From contig NZ_JAHLQJ010000013.1 in NCBI RefSeq assembly GCF_018919145.1, positions 62,001 through 126,000 of the forward strand: a stretch of 64,000 nt of DNA, in the 5' to 3' direction. Within the stretch, counting starts at the first letter, position 1. Each line of letters opens with the position of its first letter. Below the pieces are notes generated by a model. It was not told the origin of the DNA. It searched no databases and saw only the letters and a list, made by a program, of their open reading frames with translations. The stretch comes from Paenibacillus brevis (GTDB taxonomy: Bacteria; Bacillota; Bacilli; Paenibacillales; Paenibacillaceae). This document shows, piece after piece, positions 31,930 to 40,837 of the stretch. A program made the translations under genes and the position numbers.

Positions 31930-32343
31930 ATGGCTGATGAAATTTTGTTATCGAAATCGAATTACTGGAAGACAGCATGCATAAATGCAGCACTCAGAGG
32001 CATCCCATTTACGCCGCCAGACAAGTTGTATATTGCCCTGTATATATCCGATCCAACCGATGCAGATACCGGTCAAGAGATTACAGGAGGCGGGTACAGC
32101 AGAACTGAGGTGATCTTTACGGCACCTACTATTGTTAGCCGCAGAGCAGTAACCAATAATACGGCTGATGTAGCATTCCCTATCGCTTCCGGGGACCAGG
32201 GTATAGCTGCATTTGTGGGTATCAGGGATGCGGCCACGGGCGGCAATCTGATCTATCACGGGGCGGTCAAGAAGCCGCGGGCGATTCTTGAGAATGACTT
32301 GATCCGCTTTTTAGCCGGGCAACTTGTAATTGATGAGGGGTGA
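31930..32343 (+). CDS. Phage tail fibre-associated protein, 137 aa
   Basis: A small beta-rich protein with the pattern KLYIALYISDPTDADTGQEI and GGGYSRTEV, seen in a family of phage tail fibre proteins. It probably belongs to the tail tip or fibre base. AGGAGGATG precedes ATG. Confidence 0.7.
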   Translation: MADEILLSKSNYWKTACINAALRGIPFTPPDKLYIALYISDPTDADTGQEITGGGYSRTEVIFTAPTIVSRRAVTNNTADVAFPIASGDQGIAAFVGIRDAATGGNLIYHGAVKKPRAILENDLIRFLAGQLVIDEG

Positions 32344-32349
32344 TTGATC

Positions 32350-34602
32350 ATGCAGAAAATGTATCCAGCAGTTGTAAATTCCCCGAAGACGGAATTGGTG
32401 GGGGCAATCACTGATTCTAATACTGAAATCGAAGTAGCGGATGTATCCGTATTGCTCCAACCTGAAGGACTGGCCGTCATTGGTAACGGCGAAGGGGCAG
32501 AAACGATCCAATACACCGAAGTAGATGGAAACATCCTCAAGGGCTGTATCCGTGGATTTCAGGGCACGGCTAAGCCTTGGGGAGCAGGCACACGTTTGGC
32601 TCGTAATTTCACTGCCTACGACCACGACACCTTTAAGGCAAACATCGAGCAGCATGATGCATCGATCGTCGCTCTCGAGGATCGCCTTAACACCGCTGAC
32701 ACAGACGATGTTGTCTTACAGCCGGGGTTACAGGTGATTAATGCGGCCAAGGATACGCGGTTTAAGTTGGGCCAAATCACAGGCAAAACGGAGATTAACT
32801 ACGAGGGACGTATCGGGCTGATAGGCGTGGAGAATCCTTACGTAATCAATACGGCGGGTAATCTGCTGCCGCCGTTTTATGAGTGGGGAAATCTGACGGA
32901 AACCGTTTTGATTGAACCCTACGAAGCGGTTATGTCTCCAACCGTAGCTAATCGTGTGATGTCGTTTAAAGTGCCCATTGCACCTGGAGAGGTTTATACA
33001 TTATCAGCCGAGCATAACGGCAATATAGCATTATCTATTTTTGACCATAACGACGGGGAGATATCGTCATCTGGATACCAGCAGACCAGTAGTGTTACAG
33101 TACAAGCTGATGCCAATGTAGCTTATCTAAGGGTCTATTTTTCTAACTTAGCAGCTACTACAGGTACGTTTTCCTTTAAAAATCCAATTCTCATTATCGG
33201 CACCGAGCCGCAGCCGTTTATGCCACAACACAAATCTATGCTTGCCTTTGACACGGAGTTACACGCTAACCCATCGGATGGCACTGAGCCAGATATCCTG
33301 TTCGAGCAGAATGGCGAGTACAAAAAGCTGGCGAAGTGGAAGAAAGTTGTATTGGATGGGTCACATGGATGGCTCTATAGCGGTGCGTCATATCCAGGAT
33401 ACAAACGAGTTAGTGCATTTTTTTATGGAGCGGCCAATACATCCCAGACATTAATGAAATACAACGGCACTACTGTGCCTCGTTTTGTCACTCCATGGGG
33501 AGACGCAGAGGAGTTTAATCTTGCTTCGAACGGAGAGTTTCTACTAACTATATCCAATACCGACAGCGGATGGGGAGACGCCTACACACCTACACAATAC
33601 GAGATTAAGGCATATTTTATGGGCTGGAAAATGTGGGACGGAGCAACAAAAGCCAATCCATACAACGGTATAGGAACTAAAAATTGGTATCCTGTCACTC
33701 GTATAGCAGATGCCTATGATGTCCAATACAATCGAACAACATTACCCACAGATCAAGCGCCCAATAAAGACGGATACGCGCCATACCAACTCCTATATCG
33801 TCTAGCAAAAGAAACCATCGAACCCGTAGTAACTGAAGGTTCCTTGCTGCTGTCCGAAGGTGACAATATGGTAGAAGTAGGTACGGGGATTGTGTTGCGG
33901 GAGCGGGCGAATCCATACTATCATGCTTCGCAAAACCGTTACTATATCAACAATTTAAACTTTGGAACGTCTTTGCTGAATTTTAAATCCAGCAGCATAA
34001 TAGCCGTATATAAGGACAGTACGGATGATGCGACATGGCACGTAGACGCCACTCCCGGGGGCGGAGCAAATCTAGTGCAAGCCTATGCGGATACGTGGAA
34101 CTATGACCAAGCTGCATCCTACAGTGTCACCTATACCAAACTCGACAAATCACCGATACAGCCGATATCCGGCAGCCTAGCCGCGAACGAAAAGGCGCAG
34201 ATTAGCGACCTGACAGTGGGCGTGGCCGAGGCATTACAGCGGGTAAGTGTGGTCGAGCAGAAGAAAGCGGAGAAGGATGCGCCTGGGTGGCTCTCGCCGA
34301 CACTGCTTAATGGGTGGACTAATGCCGATACATCATATACGCAGGTTGGCTACACGAAAGACGGCGCTGGAGTGGTACATCTTCGCGGGATGATTACTGG
34401 CGGGGTTAACAATGCCACCGTTGCAAGGTTACCGCGAACGTACAGGCCAAGTAAGTACACACGGAAGAGCGTTCCGGTAGCTCTTGCTGGTGGGATAGAA
34501 AGTGCAATCCTTGTAATAACACCTACGGGTGAGATGGAGATAACGTATCAAAATACACCAATATGGGTCGAAATTGACGTATCATTTCTCGCCGAACAAT
34601 AA
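32350..34602 (+). CDS. Tail fibre/receptor-binding protein
   Basis: A 750-residue protein with a compact N-terminal adapter (about 1-90), then long beta-rich stretches with many asparagines, tyrosines and glycines, and a C-terminal knob with DGAGVVHLRGMITGGVNN and ITYQNTPIWVEIDV, seen in phage fibre tips. Such features fit trimeric fibres that contact the host surface. ATG 32350 follows GAGGGG. Host receptor unknown. Confidence 0.75.
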   Translation: MQKMYPAVVNSPKTELVGAITDSNTEIEVADVSVLLQPEGLAVIGNGEGAETIQYTEVDGNILKGCIRGFQGTAKPWGAGTRLARNFTAYDHDTFKANIEQHDASIVALEDRLNTADTDDVVLQPGLQVINAAKDTRFKLGQITGKTEINYEGRIGLIGVENPYVINTAGNLLPPFYEWGNLTETVLIEPYEAVMSPTVANRVMSFKVPIAPGEVYTLSAEHNGNIALSIFDHNDGEISSSGYQQTSSVTVQADANVAYLRVYFSNLAATTGTFSFKNPILIIGTEPQPFMPQHKSMLAFDTELHANPSDGTEPDILFEQNGEYKKLAKWKKVVLDGSHGWLYSGASYPGYKRVSAFFYGAANTSQTLMKYNGTTVPRFVTPWGDAEEFNLASNGEFLLTISNTDSGWGDAYTPTQYEIKAYFMGWKMWDGATKANPYNGIGTKNWYPVTRIADAYDVQYNRTTLPTDQAPNKDGYAPYQLLYRLAKETIEPVVTEGSLLLSEGDNMVEVGTGIVLRERANPYYHASQNRYYINNLNFGTSLLNFKSSSIIAVYKDSTDDATWHVDATPGGGANLVQAYADTWNYDQAASYSVTYTKLDKSPIQPISGSLAANEKAQISDLTVGVAEALQRVSVVEQKKAEKDAPGWLSPTLLNGWTNADTSYTQVGYTKDGAGVVHLRGMITGGVNNATVARLPRTYRPSKYTRKSVPVALAGGIESAILVITPTGEMEITYQNTPIWVEIDVSFLAEQ

Positions 34603-34616
34603 AGGAGGTCTTAATA

Positions 34617-35330
34617 TTGAAGGCTACACCTAAAGTAAATACAGACGGCCTCTACTTGGAGGACACACTTACGGACAATGCCTTTACTGGTGTCGTCCCT
34701 TTTTATGCCGATCCGATACTACCGCCTGATACAGATAACGATCCGGAAGACGAGCAGCCAGAAGAACAGGAACCGGAAATTGCCGGGTATATCGTCGGCG
34801 TACCGGTGCCGCCCGGTTTGTACTTGCCGCGTTTTGATTTGGAGGGGTGGAAAGAGTATCAGGAGGCTATGGCCGCAGCCAACGAGGAATATCAGGATGC
34901 CTATTCGGAGTGGCTTTCGCTGCCGGAGGAACTGTGGGGCGAAGGGCTGACGCCGGAACAAATCGAGGCGCTGCATCCTCCAGCGGAGCCAACCGAATTA
35001 GAATTGCTTCGTACGGGCTTGGAGGAAATTCGTCAGACAACCGAGGAGCAGCAGGAGAAAATTAATGATACAGATGAAGAACTGGCGAATGCCAAGGAAA
35101 ACATCTCGAATCAACAGCAGCTTGTCGACACGCTCGGTTCCGAGCAGGTGAAGCAAGACTTGACGACATTGGATTTGAAACAGCAAAACGGTGTACTTGG
35201 TGCAGAACTGGTCAAAAAGGATATATCGATTCTCGATTTGCAGATGCAGAATCAGGTCCTTGGGCAAATGCTGGCTGCCCTGGAATTAAAACTTTTAGCT
35301 AAGGAAACAGGAGGCGATGCAAATGTTTAA
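34617..35330 (+). CDS. Hypothetical tail protein with coiled coil, 237 aa
   Basis: TTG 34617 follows AAAGGAGGTC. The N-terminal 60 residues are proline/acid-rich, the middle has repeated glutamate-tryptophan-tyrosine patterns (WKEYQEAMAAANEEYQDAY), and the C-terminal 110 residues form a coiled coil with repeated LDLKQQNGVLGAELVKKDIS-like units. It is probably a fibre-linked or chaperone-like tail protein, as in XkdW-type cassettes before XkdX. Confidence 0.65.
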   Translation: MKATPKVNTDGLYLEDTLTDNAFTGVVPFYADPILPPDTDNDPEDEQPEEQEPEIAGYIVGVPVPPGLYLPRFDLEGWKEYQEAMAAANEEYQDAYSEWLSLPEELWGEGLTPEQIEALHPPAEPTELELLRTGLEEIRQTTEEQQEKINDTDEELANAKENISNQQQLVDTLGSEQVKQDLTTLDLKQQNGVLGAELVKKDISILDLQMQNQVLGQMLAALELKLLAKETGGDANV

Positions 35331-35466
35331 CAGTGATTTCGAACGGTTGTCCTACTTTTACGAAAAGAAGTGGGTTTCTGATGTTCAACTCAAACTCTAT
35401 GTCCAATTTGGGACCATCACTCCAGCGCAGTATAAAGTGATCACTGGCAAGGATTATAAGGCTTAA
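35323..35466 (+). CDS. XkdX family protein, 47 aa
   Basis: A short protein of the XkdX family, found next to tail fibre genes in PBSX-like phages. The signature pattern is WVSDVQLKLYVQFGTITPAQ followed by YKVITGKDY, with ITPAQYK the most conserved part. It overlaps the preceding stop by 8 bp (GGAGGCGATGC upstream). Its function in the tail is unknown. Confidence 0.85.
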   Translation: MFNSDFERLSYFYEKKWVSDVQLKLYVQFGTITPAQYKVITGKDYKA

Positions 35467-35507
35467 AGTGGTAAGGATAATTTTCCTGACCGGAAAGGAG
35501 GGAGAGG

Positions 35508-36041
35508 ATGTTCGGAGGCAGTTTTAACGACCTGGCTTTTAACTCGCCTACTGAGGATGCAGTAAACATCGTGGACATGGAGGCTCGTTTGTCCGGTGAG
35601 GGGCGGGTGACGGTCGATAAATTTACGATGGAGATGGCGGCGACAGCTCACTTATCCGGCGAGGGTAGGCTATCTGCCGAATATATCCGGGAGTACTCCT
35701 TGGAGCCTGAACGGATGTCAGGAGAGGGGCGCTTATCGGCAGAGTATATCCGAGAGATTAGGTATGCAGCCCACCTATCGGGTGAAGGTCGTCTAAGAGC
35801 TGAGGCGACGAAGTTTCACGTTGACTATATTGAATTTACGGATGCCTTTAAGCCAGGCGATGTAATCATCATTGACTCAGGCAAGTTCAAGATCACTAGA
35901 AATGGTATCAACGTCTCCCATCTATACGAAGGGGGCTTCTTTGATCTGAACCTCGGAACCAACAATTTGACCTGGACTGATCCTGCGACCGGGCGGACGA
36001 TTCTCTTCCGGATTACTCATCGGGACAAGTTTTTGTATTAG
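35508..36041 (+). CDS. Tail-tip protein with four LSGEGR repeats
   Basis: A 177-residue protein with four short repeats of the pattern [LM]SGEGR near residues 28, 49, 70 and 91, with a near 21-residue spacing and a conserved AEYIRE between. The C-terminal 75 residues (FKPGDVIIIDSGKFKITRNG to the end) resemble the C-terminal domain of distal tail proteins. GAAAGGAGGGAG lies upstream. Location between fibre and endopeptidase genes puts it at the tail tip. The repeats may form an extended beta structure. Confidence 0.68.
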   Translation: MFGGSFNDLAFNSPTEDAVNIVDMEARLSGEGRVTVDKFTMEMAATAHLSGEGRLSAEYIREYSLEPERMSGEGRLSAEYIREIRYAAHLSGEGRLRAEATKFHVDYIEFTDAFKPGDVIIIDSGKFKITRNGINVSHLYEGGFFDLNLGTNNLTWTDPATGRTILFRITHRDKFLY

Positions 36042-36052
36042 GGGGTGATATT

Positions 36053-38215
36053 TTGCCAAACCCGACTATGGATGTATTTGATAAAAACTTCAAGCGCACC
36101 GGTACCTTGATCGATGCCTATGAAATCGAACGACGAAGACGACTCAACTCCGATTATGAGTTGTCTTTTTTTGTGCCCATGACCTCGGATGATTACATCG
36201 AGAAGATCCAGATGAAGGGACACGTGCGGGACGAACGTGGTCAGTTTTACGTGATTAACAGCCGGAAGCGGGACCGCTCGAAGAAGAAGCTTACGGCTTT
36301 GATCACCGCCACGCATGTCATGTTCAAGATGAACGACTACAAAGTGCCCTACGATGATTACGTCGCGGAGGCATACGGTGTGCATATCACCACACTGCTG
36401 GACAAGATTAGCGTATGGACTGGAGGACGCTTCACATTCCAGGTACACGACACGTTCGACTTGTGGGATATCAAAGACTTTGGCCGGACAACCGCGCTGG
36501 CTGCTCTCAACCAGGTGGTTAACCTGTTCGGAGCTGAGATTCGTCCGGACAATTTTGTAATTCATATTCATAAGAAAATCGGCGATCAGTCAGACCGGTT
36601 CGAGTACAGGACAAAGAAGAATATTATTTCTGACTCGTTCAAAGACGACGGTAATGGCCTTGTAACCCGGATGTACGCCCAAATGAAGGATGGTCGTAAC
36701 TGGATTGGAATGTCGACAGATATTCTGACGGCGGAAGAACGGAGCCTGCTGCAGTCAGTCCCGGGGGCAATCGTGAACGGGGAGATCAGGGTCAACTATC
36801 TTCTTTCCCCTTATGTGAATTATTGGGGCAGCGATTCGGTACCGTACTTTGATGGGGAGAACGTTCAGCAGGATATTGAGGATCCAATTGAGCTGCTCAA
36901 GTCCACTCGGGATGAGCTGAGGAAGAAGGAAATGCCGGCAATTGAATTAGCGATTACTTCAGCGGACCTGCATAAGATCGATCGTGATGAGCGTCCGCCG
37001 GATCTGGGTGATGCGGCGACGGCTTATGATCCGGATATGGAAATAAATCGTATCGAGCTTCGAATCGTGGAGCTGACGGAGTATCCGTACTCTATCGATC
37101 AGCATTCCAAGGTAACGCTGGCCAACTTTGCGCTGAAGGACGACATCGATCTGATAGCGGATCTTGAGCGTTCCAGGAAGGTGATGGACAACCTGCTTTC
37201 CGGCGGACGGATCCGGACGGAAGTATTTGAATCCTTCGCTCGGCAGGCCGTGGTTGACATTAACAACAGCAAGACGGAGATCAAGTACGACACCAGGGGT
37301 ATTATACTCCAGAGTAGACCAAATCCATTAGGACAGGTAGTTTTGACATCCGATGGCATTATGTTTACAAGTGATGGAGGCGATACGGCTACGGTGGCTA
37401 TCAATCACGAGGGCATAGCAGCCCCGGCCATTGTTGGCCAACTCGGTTCCTTCGTTTCTATGCTTATCGGCAGCGGGAACGACGTGACGCAGATCAATAC
37501 TAAGGGCATCGCCGCCGGCCACGCTGACTTTAACAGTGCTCCGTTCCGTGTCGACATGAAGGGCAACCTAATAGCTAATAAGTTGACGGCTAACTACGCA
37601 CAAATCAAGAGCTCCAATTTTTCTGATGGAGATATCATTGGAGCTACCATCAACGTCGGTAATGGGAAGTTCACGGTGAGCAGAGCTGGTTATGTTTATG
37701 CCGAAGGCGGATTGTTCTCCGGCGGAACGATTACCGGGGCGTTATTCAGGACAGCAGCAAGCGGGGCACGCGTTGAAATCAATAGCACGGGCTTACGCAC
37801 CTATGACTCCAGTGGTGTTGAACGAATTAGTATTGCAATGGGTAATGATTCCGGAATGGGTTCGATTCATTTTGCAAAACCGGGAGGTTCTGGAGCTGGA
37901 ATGATTGACGGCTCTTACCTTGGGCTGCTCATTACATCCTTCGGGACATTGTTCTTGGGGGCACTTGGGGGGGATGTGCAGATTCAGGGCAATGTAGCAT
38001 TTAGCCCAGGGGCTAGTGTTAGTGGTTTGAATATCGGGATTAGCCAGGTTTTTGGATTACAAGCTCAACTTGAAAGCCTGCAGTCACAGATAAGGTCATT
38101 GCAATTAAATTTCAGTGGGCATACGCACACAGTTACAACAGCACACCATAACCATGGCAACCCTAATAATGCTCCTAATACCGGCGGTGGAACCTACCAA
38201 ACATCTACTCCATAG
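36053..38215 (+). CDS. Tail endopeptidase/tail-associated lysin (Tal)
   Basis: A 720-residue protein with an N-terminal baseplate hub domain (about 1-320: FDKNFKRTGTLIDAYEIERR, NDYKVPYDDYVAEAYG) of the prophage tail endopeptidase family. The middle is beta-rich with repeated ITGALF/IIGATINVG patterns like those of spike proteins, and the C-terminus is histidine-rich (HTHTVTTAHHNHGN), a motif that often binds metal in phage fibres. TTG 36053 is preceded by GGGGTGATA. It would form the tail tip and may cut peptidoglycan on entry. Confidence 0.8.
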   Translation: MPNPTMDVFDKNFKRTGTLIDAYEIERRRRLNSDYELSFFVPMTSDDYIEKIQMKGHVRDERGQFYVINSRKRDRSKKKLTALITATHVMFKMNDYKVPYDDYVAEAYGVHITTLLDKISVWTGGRFTFQVHDTFDLWDIKDFGRTTALAALNQVVNLFGAEIRPDNFVIHIHKKIGDQSDRFEYRTKKNIISDSFKDDGNGLVTRMYAQMKDGRNWIGMSTDILTAEERSLLQSVPGAIVNGEIRVNYLLSPYVNYWGSDSVPYFDGENVQQDIEDPIELLKSTRDELRKKEMPAIELAITSADLHKIDRDERPPDLGDAATAYDPDMEINRIELRIVELTEYPYSIDQHSKVTLANFALKDDIDLIADLERSRKVMDNLLSGGRIRTEVFESFARQAVVDINNSKTEIKYDTRGIILQSRPNPLGQVVLTSDGIMFTSDGGDTATVAINHEGIAAPAIVGQLGSFVSMLIGSGNDVTQINTKGIAAGHADFNSAPFRVDMKGNLIANKLTANYAQIKSSNFSDGDIIGATINVGNGKFTVSRAGYVYAEGGLFSGGTITGALFRTAASGARVEINSTGLRTYDSSGVERISIAMGNDSGMGSIHFAKPGGSGAGMIDGSYLGLLITSFGTLFLGALGGDVQIQGNVAFSPGASVSGLNIGISQVFGLQAQLESLQSQIRSLQLNFSGHTHTVTTAHHNHGNPNNAPNTGGGTYQTSTP

Positions 38216-38255
38216 GTTATCATAAGGGTAAATCTACCAATGGAGGGCTTTGACT

Positions 38256-38837
38256 ATGAAGAAATGGACTTATCTAGTGAGTGGGATATTGATCGGCGCG
38301 GTCGTTGCTACATCAGGTAGCGCGGCGGCCGCTCAAATTAAAAGTTTGATCGGCCAGAAGGTTTCCGCTGAGTTAACTGTGGTTGTCAACGGAAAAGAGT
38401 TACCAAATAAAGCTCCTGTTATCAACGGAGTGACAAACGCTCCTGTTAGAGCTATATCGGATGCTTTGGGGGCGGATCTTCAATTAGAAGGTAAGGTGAT
38501 TAACATCACTACGAATGAAACTGTTCCATCTGTATCGAATGAAAATACTAACAGCAACCAGAATAGCAGTAGCGGTTCAACTACAACTAATAAGTATTTT
38601 GGTATTTCGGAGAAAACTTTACTTGAATTAAAGGAAAGTATTGAAAATAATACACTTAAACCAACTATTGAAGGACGAAACCAGATATTAGCTGAAATCG
38701 AGACCATCAAGAAAATCTGGGACAATCCCGATTTAACAAAGATCAACAAGCAGCTCGCCGAATACGACGAGATCATCAAGAATGCGGAAGAAGAGCTGCG
38801 ATTGGTGAATGAGGCATTGGAGGCGCTGGGTAAGTAA
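38256..38837 (+). CDS. Secreted stalk-domain protein, copper amine oxidase N-like
   Basis: A 193-residue protein with a signal peptide (MKKWTYLVSGILIGAVVATS) and an N-terminal copper amine oxidase N-like 'stalk' domain, with VVNGKELPNKAPVINGVTNA followed by PVRAISDALGADL. After a serine/asparagine-rich linker (about 95-115) the rest is helical and likely coiled. Such proteins are common in Paenibacillus surfaces. Here it lies at the end of the tail operon and may be exported by the lysogen. ATG 38256 has TGGAGGG upstream. Confidence 0.8.
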   Translation: MKKWTYLVSGILIGAVVATSGSAAAAQIKSLIGQKVSAELTVVVNGKELPNKAPVINGVTNAPVRAISDALGADLQLEGKVINITTNETVPSVSNENTNSNQNSSSGSTTTNKYFGISEKTLLELKESIENNTLKPTIEGRNQILAEIETIKKIWDNPDLTKINKQLAEYDEIIKNAEEELRLVNEALEALGK

Positions 38838-38854
38838 CAGCACATAGACGATGA

Positions 38855-38876
38855 AAGAGCCCTTCGGGGCTCTTTT
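38855..38876 (+). terminator. Intrinsic terminator with TTCG loop
   Basis: AAGAGCCC pairs with GGGCTCTT around TTCG, followed by T's. It ends the tail operon after the stalk gene. Confidence 0.9.
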
Positions 38877-38892
38877 CAATTTGGAGGGTAAA

Positions 38893-39228
38893 ATGTTGAA
38901 TGTGATAAGAGATACTCTACTGGCTCTGGAAAGCGAGCTTTTATTGGATGTTCCAATGTCTTTAGAAACTGTTTCTCAAATATCGTCTTTGCAAAAATAT
39001 GATTCACAGGATATTGAACAGGCAATTTTTAAATTGGCAGAGATCGGCTATTTGAATTACGACGGTGATGTAACATCTGTGTTAGACATTACCTGGAACG
39101 GACATATGTTTCTGGATAACTGTCGTAGTGAAAAGGTATGGGAGTATGTTATCTCAAACTCAAATGGTTTAAGGGATGCTAATCATGTTGCAGAAGGATA
39201 TATTAGAACTCTTCTGAATCTTAATTAA
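38893..39228 (+). CDS. DUF2513-like protein, forward copy
   Basis: A 111-residue protein (ATG 38893, TTGGAGGG upstream). It has the DUF2513 layout: N-terminal helix (RDTLLALESELLLD), middle KYDSQDIEQAIFKLAEIGYL, then TWNGHMFLDNCRSEKVWEYV, where the FLDN-R-xKVW motif is characteristic. It ends 8 bp into the gene coded on the other strand. Function of DUF2513 is unknown; it is frequent in phages. Confidence 0.75.
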   Translation: MLNVIRDTLLALESELLLDVPMSLETVSQISSLQKYDSQDIEQAIFKLAEIGYLNYDGDVTSVLDITWNGHMFLDNCRSEKVWEYVISNSNGLRDANHVAEGYIRTLLNLN

Positions 39229-39610
39229 TCCCTAACCCTAACATCTGCTTGACAGTTGATTCTGCTAACGAAGTGAGCATGTTCATAGAGACGCTCGCTA
39301 GAGTAGCCGCTTGTCTTTTCACTGTTCGCCATACCTTGTTGTCACGGATGTTGTCGAGAAACAAGTGTCCAGTATAGGTCAATCCACGAACTTTGATGAC
39401 TCGCCCAACTGGAGAAATCAAGTCTTGACCGATTGTTTCTATATACCCTGCTTCTCTTAATTTTGAGACACAGTATACTATCTCGGCGTATTCATATTTG
39501 CTTAAATTTTCATGCTGATGTAGTCCCGTGGTCAACGCCATTGCGTCAAGCGGCAGGGTCTCCTCGATCGTCAGCAAGAGATCACGCACGCAGTCGTGGT
39601 TTAATTTCAA
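39221..39610 (-). CDS. DUF2513-like protein, reverse copy
   Basis: A 129-residue protein on the minus strand with the same signature (YTGHLFLDNIRDNKVW). The chosen start TTG 39610 has AAGGAAG upstream; ATG 39637 is an alternative. It converges with the forward copy and overlaps it by 8 bp at the stops. The two are clearly homologous but diverged, so they came from different sources or an old duplication. Confidence 0.75.
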   Translation of the reverse strand: MKLNHDCVRDLLLTIEETLPLDAMALTTGLHQHENLSKYEYAEIVYCVSKLREAGYIETIGQDLISPVGRVIKVRGLTYTGHLFLDNIRDNKVWRTVKRQAATLASVSMNMLTSLAESTVKQMLGLGIN

Positions 39611-39742
39611 TTGAATCACTTCCTTATTAATTATCACGGAAAATTCCGTATCTATTTCTTCGACAATAAGAAAGTGTTTCCCTCGGGAACGCAGGTTCGG
39701 TTAATTTCATACTTCATTTTGCCCGAAAGGAGGTGTAACCAC

Positions 39743-39973
39743 TTGGCAGTTATTACGAAATTCGACGTATCATTAGACGTTACACAGCCAGCCCAAGAAG
39801 TTGCTGATGTCATCACACTGCTCCTTGGTATGTATCCCGGGCGCGAGATCGAGATACTGCAGCAAATTGACGAGGAAGTCGGATCCGCGTTGGCAAAACT
39901 AGAGAAGGCGAAGTTAGAAGCGGAAAGCACAGGAGCAGAAACCTCAAACAGCGAGGCAAGTCCTGAATTATAG
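39743..39973 (+). CDS. Hypothetical phage protein, 76 aa
   Basis: TTG 39743 follows GAAAGGAGGTG. A small protein with a beta start (VITKFDVSLDVTQPAQEVAD), then a helix with EIEILQQIDEEVGSALAKLE, similar to short phage proteins preceding lysis genes. It is the first gene of the lysis cluster. Confidence 0.6.
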   Translation: MAVITKFDVSLDVTQPAQEVADVITLLLGMYPGREIEILQQIDEEVGSALAKLEKAKLEAESTGAETSNSEASPEL

Positions 39974-39991
39974 AGAGAGGGGAGCGAGGGG

Positions 39992-40267
39992 ATGGGGCAA
40001 GAAGAGATTAATGGGGTCAAGGAATTATTGCCGCTCGCTGAAAAGTATGGTCTGGCCGTGGTGCTAACGTTTATTCTTCTGGTTATTCTAGCGGTTCTAG
40101 TCAAGATGATCATCAAGGGGGACTTGGTGCCGAGAAGCCTGTTGGATAGAGCGGAAGAAGACCGGGATCGCTTGCAGGCGATCTTGGATAAAGAACGTGA
40201 AGGATTTATGGCACCGTTGCTGGAAATGGTTAAGAATTTAAAGAAGGATGAGGATAGGGGAGGATGA
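39992..40267 (+). CDS. Single-pass membrane protein, holin-like
   Basis: A 91-residue protein with one membrane span (about 20-40, GLAVVLTFILLVILAVLVKM), then a charged coiled coil (about 45-91). This layout fits phage holin-associated or spanin-like proteins in lysis cassettes. It overlaps the next gene's ribosome site. Exact role unknown. Confidence 0.65.
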   Translation: MGQEEINGVKELLPLAEKYGLAVVLTFILLVILAVLVKMIIKGDLVPRSLLDRAEEDRDRLQAILDKEREGFMAPLLEMVKNLKKDEDRGG

Positions 40268-40269
40268 AC

Positions 40270-40467
40270 ATGTTGACTAAACTGATTCAACGCCTATTTC
40301 CCCAGCACCGCGAGAAGCAGATGGAACTCAGCCGTGCCTCCAGCAGCGTGTCACTTTCCATCAGTCAATACCAACATGCTTCACTGGAGTTGCAAAGAGA
40401 AATAGAGAGGAACCGTTTCGCGCGGTACTTGCTTTATGATAAGGGGGATGGCCATGGGAGTCATTGA
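40270..40467 (+). CDS. Hypothetical lysis-region protein, 65 aa
   Basis: ATG 40270 after GGAGGATG. A basic helical protein (KLIQRLFPQHREKQMELSRA) with no membrane span and a serine-rich centre. It overlaps the next gene by 14 bp. Unrecognised. Confidence 0.6.
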   Translation: MLTKLIQRLFPQHREKQMELSRASSSVSLSISQYQHASLELQREIERNRFARYLLYDKGDGHGSH

Positions 40468-40837
40468 TATGTTACTGCTACTGCTGTACATTGTGGCGAT
40501 CGGATGCTCGGTATTTATTATCCATTCGCACAGGTCTTATTATCAGGAGAGGTTCAAGGTGGGCGTGGTCAGCGTTTTTATGCTGGCGATGCTCTTTTTT
40601 TTGGCTTCATACACGTTCAAGATGTTGATCGTGCTCTTGATGCGGTCGGCAGTAGTCTTCGACTTCGCCTCGCAGGAGTTGAGTCATTGGCTACTGTATG
40701 GCTGGACGGCGGCACAGATCGGTACGACAGCCGGCCTAATCTCATTGGCTTGGTTGACTTGGCGAAAGCGTTATGACTTGTTCCTGTTTTTGCGGAGGGT
40801 CGACAAGAGGGGAGAGGACAAGGTTGAACAAGACTAA
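40454..40837 (+). CDS. Three-span membrane protein, holin-like
   Basis: A 127-residue protein with three membrane spans (about 2-22, 33-58 and 80-100) and a charged C-terminus. Position right before the amidase gene suggests a holin or lysis-associated factor. ATG 40454 is 6 bases after AAGGGGG; ATG 40448 touches the site. The other holin at 41775 implies a two-holin cassette. Confidence 0.65.
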   Translation: MGVIDMLLLLLYIVAIGCSVFIIHSHRSYYQERFKVGVVSVFMLAMLFFLASYTFKMLIVLLMRSAVVFDFASQELSHWLLYGWTAAQIGTTAGLISLAWLTWRKRYDLFLFLRRVDKRGEDKVEQD

